From positions 124,001 to 188,000 of the forward strand of contig JBBDWU010000038.1 in the NCBI GenBank assembly GCA_040902725.1: DNA of 64,000 bases, given 5' to 3'. The stretch is from JACVRU01 sp040902725. GTDB lineage: Bacteria > Actinomycetota > Thermoleophilia > Gaiellales > Gaiellaceae. The notes under the pieces are model-generated. The model was not told where the DNA came from. It did no database searches and saw only the letters and a program-made list of their open reading frames with translations. A program made the translations under genes and the position numbers. Below are positions 1-8,633 of this stretch, one piece after another (within the stretch, counting starts at the first letter, position 1; the number at the start of each line of letters is the position of its first letter).

Positions 1-477
1 TGCGAGCCCGACCAGCTACTAGCCGAGGGAGACGAGGTGGCGTTGATCCCGCCCGTCTCGGGCGGCGCCTTTCGGCTCACGAGCGAGCCGCTGTCGCTCG
101 AGGCGATCGTTGCTGAGGTGGCGAGCGAGGACGCCGGCGCGATCGCCACGTTCGTCGGCACCGTCCGTCGCCGGTCACGCGGCCGCACCGTCCTCCACCT
201 CGAGTACGAGGCCTACGCCGAAATGGCCGAGCAGGTGATGGAGGAGATCGCCCGTGCTTTGAAGCACACGTACGAGCTGGGCGAGGTGGCGATCCACCAC
301 CGCATCGGCCGCGTCGAGATCGGCGAGGCGAGCGTCGTGATCGCGGTGTCCGCGCCGCACCGGGGCGACGCGCTCGCCGCCTGCAAGGAGGCGATCGACA
401 CGCTCAAGGAGACCGTGCCGCTCTGGAAGAAGGAGGTCTACGAGGGCGGCGAGGAGTGGATCGGGCGCGGCAGCTAG
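1..477 (+). CDS. moaE: Molybdopterin synthase, fused MoaD-MoaE (5' partial)
   Basis: The reading frame is open from base 1. It shows the C-terminal tail of a MoaD sulfur carrier (GDEVALIPPVSGG) running without a stop into a complete MoaE catalytic domain that ends with the PLWKKE active-site segment and EEW. MoaE transfers sulfur from the MoaD thiocarboxylate to precursor Z to make molybdopterin. The MoaD double glycine, normally the free C-terminus, is internal here, so cleavage after GG would be needed, as known for M. tuberculosis MoaX. A GTG at 37 could start a MoaE-only protein, but that codon encodes a conserved residue of the MoaD tail, so fusion is the better reading. Most of MoaD lies outside the window. 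Confidence 0.85.
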   Translation, partial: CEPDQLLAEGDEVALIPPVSGGAFRLTSEPLSLEAIVAEVASEDAGAIATFVGTVRRRSRGRTVLHLEYEAYAEMAEQVMEEIARALKHTYELGEVAIHHRIGRVEIGEASVVIAVSAPHRGDALAACKEAIDTLKETVPLWKKEVYEGGEEWIGRGS

Positions 478-496
478 GGGTAGCTACTCTCCGATC

Positions 497-1366
497 GTGA
501 GCGAGCGACACGACCGCGACCACTGGGACAGCGTCTTCGACCGGCCGGCATCCGCCGAGATGCCAGAAGGCGAGCGCGAGTACCGCCCGATCCAGCCGGA
601 GCCCGGCTGGCGCTCGGCGCTGCGGAAGCTCTGGGTCCCGCTCGCGGCGGTCGGCTTCCTGATCTGGAAGTTCAAGTTCATCTTCGCGGCGATCTTCAAG
701 TTCAAGATCTTCACGACCGCCGGCTCCATGGCCGTTTCGGTCGGCGCCTACGCGCTGCTCTGGGGCTGGCAGTTCGGGCTCGCGCTGGTGCTGCTGATCT
801 TCGTCCACGAGCTCGGGCACGTGATCGAGCTGCGCCGGCAGGGCGTGCCCGCCTCGGCGCCGCTCTTCATCCCCTTCGTCGGCGCGGTCGTCGGCATGAA
901 GCAGCTCCCGGAGGACGCCTGGCGCGAGGCCCGCGTCGCCCTCGCCGGCCCGATCCTCGGCTCGCTCGGCGCCGCCGCGGTCTGGGTCGCCGCCGAGGCC
1001 TACGACTCGGAGTTCCTGCTCGCCTGCGCCTTCGTCGGCTTCCTGATCAACCTCTTCAACCTGTTGCCGGTGGTGCCGCTCGACGGCGGCCGGGCGGTCG
1101 CCGCCCTGCACCCCGCGATCTGGTTCGTCGGGCTGGCCGGCCTCGTCGCGCTCGCGTTTCTCAGCCCCAACCCGATCCTGCTCATCATCGTCGTGCTGGG
1201 CAGCTTCGAGCTCTGGAACCGCTGGCAGGCGCGCAAGGATCCCGCGCAGGCGGCCTACTACCGCGTCAAGCGGTGGCAGCGCACGGCGGTCGCGGTCACG
1301 TATCTCGGGCTGGCCGCGGCGCTCGTGTTCGCGATGTCCGCGACCCACGTCGAGCGCAGCATTTAG
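497..1366 (+). CDS. Site-2-protease-like zinc metallopeptidase (M50 family)
   Basis: This is a 289-residue intramembrane metalloprotease. It has a zinc-binding HELGH motif near residue 104 and a second conserved motif, NLLPVVPLDGGR, near residue 190, which supplies the third metal ligand. Several hydrophobic segments surround both, so it acts within the membrane. The first 60 residues are charged and probably cytoplasmic. The start is GTG, 20 bp after the moaDE stop. M50 proteases cleave membrane-bound regulators or process signal peptides, but the substrate cannot be read from the sequence. No PDZ domain is visible, so this resembles the small S2P-like branch rather than RseP. Confidence 0.85.
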   Translation: MSERHDRDHWDSVFDRPASAEMPEGEREYRPIQPEPGWRSALRKLWVPLAAVGFLIWKFKFIFAAIFKFKIFTTAGSMAVSVGAYALLWGWQFGLALVLLIFVHELGHVIELRRQGVPASAPLFIPFVGAVVGMKQLPEDAWREARVALAGPILGSLGAAAVWVAAEAYDSEFLLACAFVGFLINLFNLLPVVPLDGGRAVAALHPAIWFVGLAGLVALAFLSPNPILLIIVVLGSFELWNRWQARKDPAQAAYYRVKRWQRTAVAVTYLGLAAALVFAMSATHVERSI

Positions 1367-1424
1367 TGGTCGCCGCCGCGGACACGCTCGGCCTGCCCGG
1401 CTGTACCCACGACGGAGACCACTG

Positions 1425-2120
1425 ATGGAAGACCGGAGGATCCTCGAGCACGACGCGCGCGTCAGCAGCGACGTCGAGCGGATCGCCGAGGAGTTCCGCG
1501 GCGGCTTCGCCGTCTGCGAGCAGATCGACCGCCCCGCCGTGACCCTCTTCGGCTCGGCGCGCGTGGGCGAGGAGCACCCGGCCTACGTCGTCGCGCGCGA
1601 GGTGGGAAGCCTCTTCGCGCGGGCCGGCTTCGCCGTCGTCACCGGCGGCGGGCCGGGCGTGATGGAAGCGGCGAACCGCGGCGCGCACGAGGCCGGCGGC
1701 CTCTCGGTCGGCTTCAACATCGAGCTGCCGCACGAGCAGGCCGGGAACCCCTACGTCGACCTCGCCTACACCTTCCGCCACTTCTACGCACGCAAGGTCA
1801 TGCTCGTGAAGGCCTCCGAGGGCTTCGTGATGTTCCCCGGCGGCTTCGGGACGCTCGACGAGCTGTTCGAGGCGCTGACGCTGATCCAGACCGGCAAGGT
1901 GCTGAACTTCCCCGTCGTCCTCTTCGACTCCGGCTACTGGCGGGGCCTGGTCGAGTGGATCGAGGAGCAGCCGCTCGCCCAGGGGATGATCTCGCCCGAC
2001 GACGAGGAGCTGCTCTTCCTGACCGACGACCCGGCGGAGGCGGTCGAGACGGTGGTCGCCTGCTACGAGCGGCGCTGCGCGGACGCCGCCGCCGAGCCGC
2101 GCAAGGCCGCGGCCGAGTAG
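1425..2120 (+). CDS. LOG-family nucleoside 5'-monophosphate phosphoribohydrolase (TIGR00730)
   Basis: This 231-residue Rossmann-fold protein carries TGGGPGVMEAANRGA in the middle and the diagnostic PGGFGTLDE near residue 140. The family hydrolyses nucleoside monophosphates to free base and ribose 5-phosphate; some members are the cytokinin-activating LOG enzymes, others act on AMP or GMP. The N-terminal 35 residues and the last 15 (alanine-rich) lie outside the core. The start is ATG. Its stop is followed directly by the selA ATG, so the two are probably co-transcribed, although no functional link with selenium is obvious. Confidence 0.85.
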   Translation: MEDRRILEHDARVSSDVERIAEEFRGGFAVCEQIDRPAVTLFGSARVGEEHPAYVVAREVGSLFARAGFAVVTGGGPGVMEAANRGAHEAGGLSVGFNIELPHEQAGNPYVDLAYTFRHFYARKVMLVKASEGFVMFPGGFGTLDELFEALTLIQTGKVLNFPVVLFDSGYWRGLVEWIEEQPLAQGMISPDDEELLFLTDDPAEAVETVVACYERRCADAAAEPRKAAAE

Positions 2121-3401
2121 ATGCGCCTGCGCGACCTGCCCTCCGTCGACGCGCTCGCCGGCGAGGCGGACGACCCGCTCGCCGTCGCGGCTGCCCGGAC
2201 CGTGCTCGCGCGCGCGCGCGAGGAGATCAATGCGGGCGCCGACCCGGGCGACCTGCGCGCGCGGCTGCTGGACGAGCTCGCGCGGATGCGCCGGCCGCGG
2301 CTGCGGCGCGTCCTGAACGCGACCGGAGTCGTCGTCCACACCAACCTGGGACGGGCGCCGCTCGCCGCCTCGGCGCTCGAGCGAGTGGCCGAGAGCGCCC
2401 GCGGCTACTCCAACCTCGAGTACGACCTCGCCGAGGGCGCGCGCGGCTCACGCCAGGACCACTGCGCCGACATCCTCCGCCGCCTGACCGGCGCCGAGGC
2501 CGCGCTCGTCGTCAACAACAACGCCGGCGCCGTGCTGCTGGCGCTGGCGGCGCTGGCGGAGGGCCGCGAGGTCGTGGTGTCGCGGGGCGAGCTGATCGAG
2601 ATCGGCGACGGCTTCCGCATCCCGGACGTGCTCGCCCGCTCGGGCGCGCGGCTCGTGGAGGTGGGCACGACGAACCGCACGAGGGCGGCCGACTACGAGC
2701 GGGCTATCGGGCCGGAGACGGCGCTGCTGCTGCGCGTCCACCAGTCGAACTTCCGCATCGTCGGCTTCGGCGAGCGGCCGTCGCTCAAGGAAGTCGCGCG
2801 CGTCGCCGCGCGGCACGGGCTGCCGGTCGTCGACGACCTCGGCTCCGGCTCCCTGGTCGACCTGCACGACGAGCCGACGGCGCGCGAGAGCCTCGCCGAA
2901 GGAGCCGACCTCGTCTGCTTCTCGGGCGACAAGCTCCTGGGCGGGCCCCAGGCCGGGATCGTCGCCGGACGCGCCGAGCTGGTCGAGCGGCTGCGCCGCC
3001 ATCCGCTCCAGCGGGCGCTGCGCGCCGACAAGCTGACGCTGGCGGCGCTCGAGGGGACGCTCGCCCTCTACCTCGAGCCCGAGCGCGCCTGGCGCGAGGT
3101 GCCGGTGCTGCGGATGCTGCGGGAGCCGGCCGAGGCCGTGCGGGCGCGGGCCGAGCGGCTGGCGGGGCTCGTTGGCGGCGAGGTCGAGGCGACGGTGGCC
3201 CGCGTCGGCGGCGGCGCGCTGCCGCTGGCCGAGCTCGAGAGCTGGGCCTGCGCGGTCGAGGAGAGGCTCGCGGCCCCGCTGCGCGAGCAGGAGCCGCCCG
3301 TGATCGCGCTCGTCCGCGACGGCCGCTGCCTGCTCGACTGCCGCACGCTGGCCGACGAGGAAGTCGACGAGGTGGCCGCCGCGGTCGCGCGATGCCGCTG
3401 A
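2121..3401 (+). CDS. selA: L-seryl-tRNA(Sec) selenium transferase
   Basis: SelA is a PLP enzyme that converts Ser-tRNA(Sec) to Sec-tRNA(Sec) using selenophosphate. The 426-residue protein has the family N-terminal domain, the substrate-binding stretch around NATGVVVHTNLGRAPL, and the PLP lysine K271 in SGDKLLGGPQAG. The length is a little under the E. coli enzyme (463). The ATG abuts the stop of the upstream LOG gene, and the 3' end overlaps selB by 10 bp, giving a selAB operon. With the tRNA-Sec gene at 8520 it supplies most of the Sec insertion pathway; selD is not in the window. Confidence 0.95.
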   Translation: MRLRDLPSVDALAGEADDPLAVAAARTVLARAREEINAGADPGDLRARLLDELARMRRPRLRRVLNATGVVVHTNLGRAPLAASALERVAESARGYSNLEYDLAEGARGSRQDHCADILRRLTGAEAALVVNNNAGAVLLALAALAEGREVVVSRGELIEIGDGFRIPDVLARSGARLVEVGTTNRTRAADYERAIGPETALLLRVHQSNFRIVGFGERPSLKEVARVAARHGLPVVDDLGSGSLVDLHDEPTARESLAEGADLVCFSGDKLLGGPQAGIVAGRAELVERLRRHPLQRALRADKLTLAALEGTLALYLEPERAWREVPVLRMLREPAEAVRARAERLAGLVGGEVEATVARVGGGALPLAELESWACAVEERLAAPLREQEPPVIALVRDGRCLLDCRTLADEEVDEVAAAVARCR

Positions 3402-4906
3402 CCGTCGGCACCGCGGGCCACATCGACCACGGCAAGACGTGGCTCGTCCGGGCGCTGACCGGCAAGGACACCGACCGGCTGCCGGAGGAGAAGGCGCGCG
3501 GGATCTCGATCGAGCTCGGCTACGCGCCGCTCGAGCTGCCCGACGGGCGGCAGCTATCGCTCGTCGACGTCCCCGGCCACGAGCGGTTCGTGCGCACGAT
3601 GGTCGCGGGCGCGACCGGCATCGACCTCTTCCTGCTCGTCGTCGACGCCGGCGAGGGCGCGCGGCCGCAGACGCACGAGCATCTCGCCGTCTTGCGCCTG
3701 CTCGGTGTCGAGCGGGGCGTGGTCGCCGTGACGAAGGCGGATGCGTTCGACCCCGCGCCGGCGATCGAGGAAGCGCGCGAGCTCGTGCCCAAGGCCGAGA
3801 TCGTGGCCGTGAGCGCGAAGACCGGGCTGGGGCTCGAGGAGTTGCGGGCCGCGCTGGGTCGCGCGGCGGTCGCGTCGCGGCCGGCCGACGCCCCCACGCG
3901 GCTGTACGTCGACCGCGTCTTCACCCTGCGCGGCATCGGCACCGTCGCGACCGGGACGCTCTGGTCGGGCTCGATCGGCGAGGGGGACGAGCTGCGCGCG
4001 GAGCCGGCGGGGCTGGACGTCCGCGTGCGGTCGGTGCAGGTGCACGACCGCGCCGTCGAGCGGGCCGAGGCGGGACAGCGCGTGGCCGTGGCCCTGCCGC
4101 GGGTCGAGCGGCACCAGCTGCGGCGCGGCGACGCACTCATCGCGCGCGGCGCCTATCCCGTCAGCTACCGGCTCGACGTCCAGCTCACCGAGCTCGCGCC
4201 GGTGCCGCCCGCCGTGACCGTCCATCACGGCACAGCCGCGATCCCAGCTCGTGTCGTCACGAAGGACGGCCTCACGCAACTCCGGCTCCATGAGCCCGTG
4301 GTCGCCGCCGCCGGCGACTGTCTCGTCTTGCGGACGAGCACGACGGTGGCGGGCGGCGTCGTGCTCGACCCGGCGCCGCCGCGCCGCCGCGACACCGTCG
4401 AGGAGGATCTCGTCGGCGAGCTCACGGCGCGGCTCGACGCGGCAGATCCGCTCGATCCAGGCGTCCAGGCAGAGCCGCGCTGGGAGGAGGCAGCCGCGCG
4501 GCTGGGGCTGGAACGCCGTGGCGGCAAGCTCTACCGGCCGGGCGCGGCTCCGTCGCTCGGGGAGCGCGCAGCGGAGGCGGATGCGCTGCTCGCCGCGCTC
4601 GCCGGGCTCGAGCCAGTTGCGATGGAGGCGGATCTGGCGCGCTACCTGGAGCGGGAGGGAAAGGTCGTGCGACTCGGGGGCGGCCTCGTCGTCGCACGCG
4701 AGGAGTACGTCCGGGCCTGCGCGCTCGTCGCCGAGGAGGCGGAGCGGACCGGCTCGATCACACTGGCCCGCTTCCGCGACCTGGCCGCGATCTCGCGGCG
4801 GCCGGCGCAGCTGCTGCTCGAGCGGATGGACGTTGACGGCATCACGCGACGGGTCGGGGACGAGCGGGTGCTCCGTGGCCGCCCCCGCCGGGCGTCTCGA
4901 TCCTGA
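3392..4906 (+). CDS. selB: Selenocysteine-specific elongation factor SelB
   Basis: SelB is the EF-Tu-like GTPase that brings Sec-tRNA(Sec) to UGA codons marked by a SECIS hairpin. The N-terminal GTPase domain shows GHIDHGKT (residues 9-16), DVPGHERF, VTKAD and SAKTG. Two beta-barrel domains follow, then C-terminal winged-helix repeats that bind SECIS RNA. At 504 residues it is about 100 shorter than E. coli SelB (614), with the reduction in the winged-helix part. The ATG at 3392 overlaps the end of selA by 10 bp. The last 65 bp overlap the convergent hyuB gene on the other strand. Confidence 0.93.
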   Translation: MPLTVGTAGHIDHGKTWLVRALTGKDTDRLPEEKARGISIELGYAPLELPDGRQLSLVDVPGHERFVRTMVAGATGIDLFLLVVDAGEGARPQTHEHLAVLRLLGVERGVVAVTKADAFDPAPAIEEARELVPKAEIVAVSAKTGLGLEELRAALGRAAVASRPADAPTRLYVDRVFTLRGIGTVATGTLWSGSIGEGDELRAEPAGLDVRVRSVQVHDRAVERAEAGQRVAVALPRVERHQLRRGDALIARGAYPVSYRLDVQLTELAPVPPAVTVHHGTAAIPARVVTKDGLTQLRLHEPVVAAAGDCLVLRTSTTVAGGVVLDPAPPRRRDTVEEDLVGELTARLDAADPLDPGVQAEPRWEEAAARLGLERRGGKLYRPGAAPSLGERAAEADALLAALAGLEPVAMEADLARYLEREGKVVRLGGGLVVAREEYVRACALVAEEAERTGSITLARFRDLAAISRRPAQLLLERMDVDGITRRVGDERVLRGRPRRASRS

Positions 4907-6335
4907 TCACGTCCCCCGCTGCCAGCTCGCGGGTCACCTTCGCGGGCAACTCCTCGCCGTTCAGCAGGTTGCGGCCCGGGGCGCCGGGCGCGCCGCCACG
5001 CTCGCCCTGCGGCGAGTGGCGGCGCCGCTCGCTGATGATCGAGACGCGGCACGGTTCGAGCACGCGCAGCTCCCGGACGACGCCGTCTCCTCCCCGCCGC
5101 TCTCCCGCGCCGCCCGAGCCGAGCCGGAGCTCGTAGCGCTCTACGCGGAGCGGGTAGGAGAGCTCGAGCGCCTCCACGGGCGTGTTGAGCGTGTTCGACA
5201 TCGTCACGTGCACCGCCGAGGGGCCGTCCGCGTCCGGGCACGCCCCCTGGCCGCCCGCGATCGTCTCGTAATAGGTGAAGCGCTCGTTGCCGAGCGTGAG
5301 GTTGTTCATCGTTCCCTGCCCCTGGGCCGGGACGGGCACGGCCTGGCCGAAGGCGCGGAAGAGGACGTCCACGATCCGCCCGCTCGTCTCCACGTTCCCG
5401 GCGGCGACGGCGGCTGGCGGGCGGGCGTTGACGAGGGAGCCCTCGGGCGCGCGCACGGTGACGGGCGCGTAGGCGCCGCCGGAGGCCGGCACGTCCGGGT
5501 CGGTCAGGCAGCGGACGACGAAGTAGGAGGCGGAGCGGGTGACGGCGAGCGGGCAGTTGAGGTTGCCGGCGTGCTGGGGGGAGGTGCCGGCGAAGTCGAG
5601 CTCGAGCTCGTCGCCGCTGACGGTGACGGCGGCGTGGATCGTGAGCTCGCCGTCGGCCGCTTCCAGCACGTCCTCGGCCTCGTAGCGGCCGTCGGGCAGC
5701 GCGGCGATGCCGGCGCGGACGACGCGCTCGGAGTAGGCGTAGAGCTCGTCCATCGCGGCCGCGACGCGTTCTCTGCCGCGGCGGGCGCAGAGCTCGGCGA
5801 CGCGGTGCTCGGCCAGCCGCTGGGCGGCGAGCTGGGCGCGGAGGTCGCCGCGGCGCTCCTCCGGGTTGCGCATGCGGGCGACGAGGGCGGCGAGCGTCTC
5901 CTCGTCGAGGCGGGTAGGCGGAATGACGACGCCCTCCTCCTCCAGAGTCGTCGAGTCGGCGGGCATGCTGCCCGGCTCGCGGCCGCCGACGTCGGCGTGG
6001 TGGGCGCGCGTGACGGCGAAGCCGAGCTCGGTGCGCGAGACGAGCGTGATGTCGGGCAGGTGGGTGCCGCCGGTGTAGGGGTCGTTGACGATCCAGACCT
6101 CGCCCGGCGCGGGGTCGTGGGCCTGGACGGCGGCGACCGCCTCCGGCATCGCGCCGAGGTGGACGGGGATGTGCTCGGCCTGGGCGATCATCCGGCCCCG
6201 GTCGTCGAAGAGGGCGGCCGAGCAGTCGCGCCGCTCCTTGATGTTGGCCGAGAAGGAGGAGCGGACGAGGACGGCGCCCATCTCCTCGGCGACGGCCCGG
6301 AGGGCGCTGCCGAGAATTTGGTGCTCGATTGTCAC
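4842..6335 (-). CDS. hyuB: Hydantoinase B / oxoprolinase family subunit
   Basis: This 497-residue protein has the HyuB signature IVNDPYTGGTHLPDI near residue 83 and a GRMIAQAEHIPVHLGAM stretch near residue 47. With HyuA it forms ATP-dependent enzymes that open hydantoin, N-methylhydantoin, 5-oxoproline or acetone-type substrates; the actual substrate is not deducible. Its ATG overlaps the hyuA stop by 4 bp, so the two are translationally coupled. The C-terminus (GGGGHG then an Ala/Pro/Arg tail) runs into the end of convergent selB. Confidence 0.9.
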   Translation of the reverse strand: MTIEHQILGSALRAVAEEMGAVLVRSSFSANIKERRDCSAALFDDRGRMIAQAEHIPVHLGAMPEAVAAVQAHDPAPGEVWIVNDPYTGGTHLPDITLVSRTELGFAVTRAHHADVGGREPGSMPADSTTLEEEGVVIPPTRLDEETLAALVARMRNPEERRGDLRAQLAAQRLAEHRVAELCARRGRERVAAAMDELYAYSERVVRAGIAALPDGRYEAEDVLEAADGELTIHAAVTVSGDELELDFAGTSPQHAGNLNCPLAVTRSASYFVVRCLTDPDVPASGGAYAPVTVRAPEGSLVNARPPAAVAAGNVETSGRIVDVLFRAFGQAVPVPAQGQGTMNNLTLGNERFTYYETIAGGQGACPDADGPSAVHVTMSNTLNTPVEALELSYPLRVERYELRLGSGGAGERRGGDGVVRELRVLEPCRVSIISERRRHSPQGERGGAPGAPGRNLLNGEELPAKVTRELAAGDVIRIETPGGGGHGAPARPRPVA

Positions 6336-8068
6336 GATCGCGTGACGATCAACGTGGCATAACCATCCCTAACCCCCACCCACCCTGGGGGAATCCAGGC
6401 CGTGGCACCGTCCAGCTCGACCACGGCCGGGCCGGACACGTGCAGCGGCTCCGCCCGCGGCAGCTCCAGCCGCGGGCCCGGGCGCACGTCCGCCGTCCGC
6501 ACGGCGACGAGCTCGATCGCGCGCGACTGGTCGGCGTAGCCGTAGCGCTCCTCGTGCAGCTCGTGGAACCGCTGCTCCAGCCCAGGCCCCAGCGGCACGC
6601 GCAGCTCGAACGACTGTCCCGCGTAGCGGAGGTCGGCCTCGCCCTCGGGAGGCAACTCGCCCGCCTCGGCCAGCGGGAGCACGTACGAGCGCACGTGGTC
6701 GCGCCGTTCGTCGGTCGCCACGAGCCCGAGCGCGGAGAGGACGCCCGCGGCCGCCGGCACCAGCACCGTCCCGATCCCGAGCTCGTCCGCAAGCTCGCAC
6801 GCGTGCAGCGGCCCCGCCCCGCCGAACGCGATCAGCGCGAAATCGCGGGGATCGTGCCCGCGCTCGACCGAGACGACCCGCAGCGCGCGCAGCATCTCCG
6901 CGTTCACGACCTGCACGGCCTCCCCGGGATCGAAGCCGGCGAACGCGCCGGCGGCCGCCTCCCGGTCAAGCTCGAGACCGCCCGCCAGCCGCTCCGGCAA
7001 CCGGCCGAGCAGGAGGTTCGCGTCGGTGATCGTCGGCCGGTCGCCGCCGCGCCCGTAGCAGGCCGGCCCCGGCTCGGCGCCGGCGCTCTCCGGCCCCGCG
7101 CGCAGCGCGCCCCCGGCGTCCCGCCAGACGATCGACCCGCCGCCTGCCCCGACCGTGTGGAGGTCGACGCTCGGCAGCCGGATTGGGAAGCCGCCCACCT
7201 CGCGCTCGGCGCCCCGCTCGACACCGCCCGCGATCAGGCAGACGTCCGTCGACGTGCCGCCCATGTCGAGCGAGATCGCGTTCTCGATTCCTGCCAGCCG
7301 CGCGAGCAGCGCCGCCCCGACGGCGCCCCCGGCCGGCCCGGACACGAGCGCGACCGCCGGGTGCGCGGCCACCTCGTCGAGCGCCGCCACGCCGCCCGAG
7401 GAGCGAAGGACGAGCGGCGCGGGCAGCCCGGCCTCGTTGCAGGCGCCGGCGAGCGAGCCGAGATAGCGGGAGACGACCGGCCCGAGGTACGCGTCGGCGG
7501 CGGTCGTCGAGGCGCGCTCGTACTCGCGGAACTCGGGCGCGACCTCGTGGGAGGCGACGACGAACGCCTCCGGCAGCCGCCGCCGGAGCTCGGCCACGAC
7601 CTGCGACTCGTGCGACGGGTCCCGGAACGAGAACAGCAGGCACACCGCAACGGCCTCGGCCTCCAGCTCCGGCAGGGAGGAGAGGTCGAGCTCGCGCAGC
7701 ACGCCCTCGGGCCCGATCCGCTCCTCGACCCCCACGCAACGCTCGAGCGGGACGAGCGGCTCCGCGTGGTCGACGCACAGGCGGTACAGGTGCGCGCGGT
7801 TCTGGCGGCGGAGGTGCAGGACGTGCTCGAAGCCGGCCGTGCCGACGAAGGCGGTCCGGGCGCCGCGGCGCTCGAGCAACGCGTTGGTCGCGATCGTCGT
7901 GCCGTGGGTGAAGCGCTCGAGCGCCGCCGCGCCGACCGCGCGCGCGGCGGCGACGACCGACTCCTCCTGGCGGCGCGCCGTCGGCACCTTCGCGGTGACC
8001 AGGCGGCGACCGTCGAGCAGGACGGCGTCCGTGAACGTGCCGCCCACGTCGATCCCAAGGATGGCCAA
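6332..8068 (-). CDS. hyuA: Hydantoinase A / oxoprolinase family ATP-binding subunit
   Basis: HyuA is the ASKHA-type ATPase subunit that pairs with HyuB. It opens with ILGIDVGGTFTDAVLLDG, and further on has HGTTIATNALLERRG and LDMGGTSTDVCLI, the family phosphate-binding motifs. At 578 residues it is shorter than the usual 650-700, the shortage being mostly in the C-terminal domain. The start is TTG at 8068, chosen because the family begins exactly at this point. It lies 3 bp after the stop of the receiver-domain gene. A lone receiver domain ahead of hyuAB is an unusual pairing. Confidence 0.88.
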   Translation of the reverse strand: MAILGIDVGGTFTDAVLLDGRRLVTAKVPTARRQEESVVAAARAVGAAALERFTHGTTIATNALLERRGARTAFVGTAGFEHVLHLRRQNRAHLYRLCVDHAEPLVPLERCVGVEERIGPEGVLRELDLSSLPELEAEAVAVCLLFSFRDPSHESQVVAELRRRLPEAFVVASHEVAPEFREYERASTTAADAYLGPVVSRYLGSLAGACNEAGLPAPLVLRSSGGVAALDEVAAHPAVALVSGPAGGAVGAALLARLAGIENAISLDMGGTSTDVCLIAGGVERGAEREVGGFPIRLPSVDLHTVGAGGGSIVWRDAGGALRAGPESAGAEPGPACYGRGGDRPTITDANLLLGRLPERLAGGLELDREAAAGAFAGFDPGEAVQVVNAEMLRALRVVSVERGHDPRDFALIAFGGAGPLHACELADELGIGTVLVPAAAGVLSALGLVATDERRDHVRSYVLPLAEAGELPPEGEADLRYAGQSFELRVPLGPGLEQRFHELHEERYGYADQSRAIELVAVRTADVRPGPRLELPRAEPLHVSGPAVVELDGATAWIPPGWVGVRDGYATLIVTRS

Positions 8069-8071
8069 CGC

Positions 8072-8470
8072 CTATGACAGTTCGATGAGCGCGAGCAGCG
8101 AATCTGCGACGCGCGGCGAGTCGAGCTTGGTCTTGCGCAGGAAGCCGATCGCGCCGGCCTCGCCGGAGACCTCCTCGTCGGAGCGGCCCGTGCTGGCGGT
8201 CAGCATGACCACCTGTGTGTCCGGGCTGCGCTCCCGGATCTCCCTGGTCGCGGCGACGCCGTCGAGGCCGGGCATCGCGATGTCCATCAGGACGAGGTCG
8301 GGGGCCAGCTCCTCGGCGAGGGCGATCGCCGCGGCGCCGTCCTCGGCGATCCCCACGACCTCGAGCCGCTCGTCCTGCCCCAGTCTCACGGCGACGCTCT
8401 CCGCGAAAAACCTGTCGTCGTCCACGAGCAGCACTCGCGTCGGCCCTGCCACGGCTGGAATCATTGCCAA
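8072..8470 (-). CDS. Stand-alone response-regulator receiver domain
   Basis: This 132-residue CheY-like protein has the acidic pair in VLLVDDDRF (residues 17-19), the phospho-acceptor D63 in LMDIAMPG, a conserved Thr in VVMLTAST and the Lys in FLRKTK. There is no output domain, so it would act by protein contact in a phosphorelay. The likely start is ATG at 8470, with a second ATG two codons on. It is the first gene of a minus-strand unit with hyuA and hyuB and sits back to back with the tRNA-Sec gene 50 bp away. No histidine kinase is in the window. Confidence 0.88.
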   Translation of the reverse strand: MAMIPAVAGPTRVLLVDDDRFFAESVAVRLGQDERLEVVGIAEDGAAAIALAEELAPDLVLMDIAMPGLDGVAATREIRERSPDTQVVMLTASTGRSDEEVSGEAGAIGFLRKTKLDSPRVADSLLALIELS

Positions 8471-8519
8471 CCTGGACCCTGCGGTGGTTCGAGAACCGTC
8501 ACGGGGCTAGTCTGAGCGC

Positions 8520-8611
8520 GGAGCGGCAGGGCCCGGTGGCCCAACCGGTCTTCAAAACCGGTGAGGCGTGGCAGCCCCACGCTGGGTAGGTTCGACTCCT
8601 GCGCCGCTCCG
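8520..8611 (+). tRNA. selC: tRNA-Sec (anticodon UCA)
   Basis: I folded this by hand. Acceptor stem 8 bp: GGAGCGGC (8520-8527) with GCCGCTCC (8603-8610), perfect. D stem GGGCC/GGCCC (8529-8533/8538-8542) with a 4-nt loop. Anticodon stem CCGGT/ACCGG with loop CTTCAAA, anticodon TCA at 8552-8554. Long variable arm GCGTGG/CCACGC (8566-8571/8577-8582). T stem 8586-8590/8598-8602 with loop TTCGACT. The 8+5 acceptor/T layout, short D loop and large variable arm are the bacterial tRNA-Sec hallmarks. G8611 is the discriminator, and CCA is not encoded. A truncated copy lies at 9698-9775. Confidence 0.96.
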
Positions 8612-8633
8612 TCACTCTGGGAAGGGCCAGCCC

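Noticed and set aside
404..1348. 314-residue minus-strand frame
   Set aside because: Antisense to the clear M50 protease; composition (Arg, Glu, Asp rich) is typical of GC-rich shadows.
1955..3391. Long plus-strand frame running into selB
   Set aside because: Its first 479 codons are an Arg/Ala-rich shadow of selA and of the gene before it; selB proper starts at ATG 3392.
4842..4906. selB/hyuB tail overlap as a regulatory antisense device
   Set aside because: Convergent tail overlaps are common in this compact sequence (purQ/MFS, MFS/F420 reductase); nothing marks this one out.
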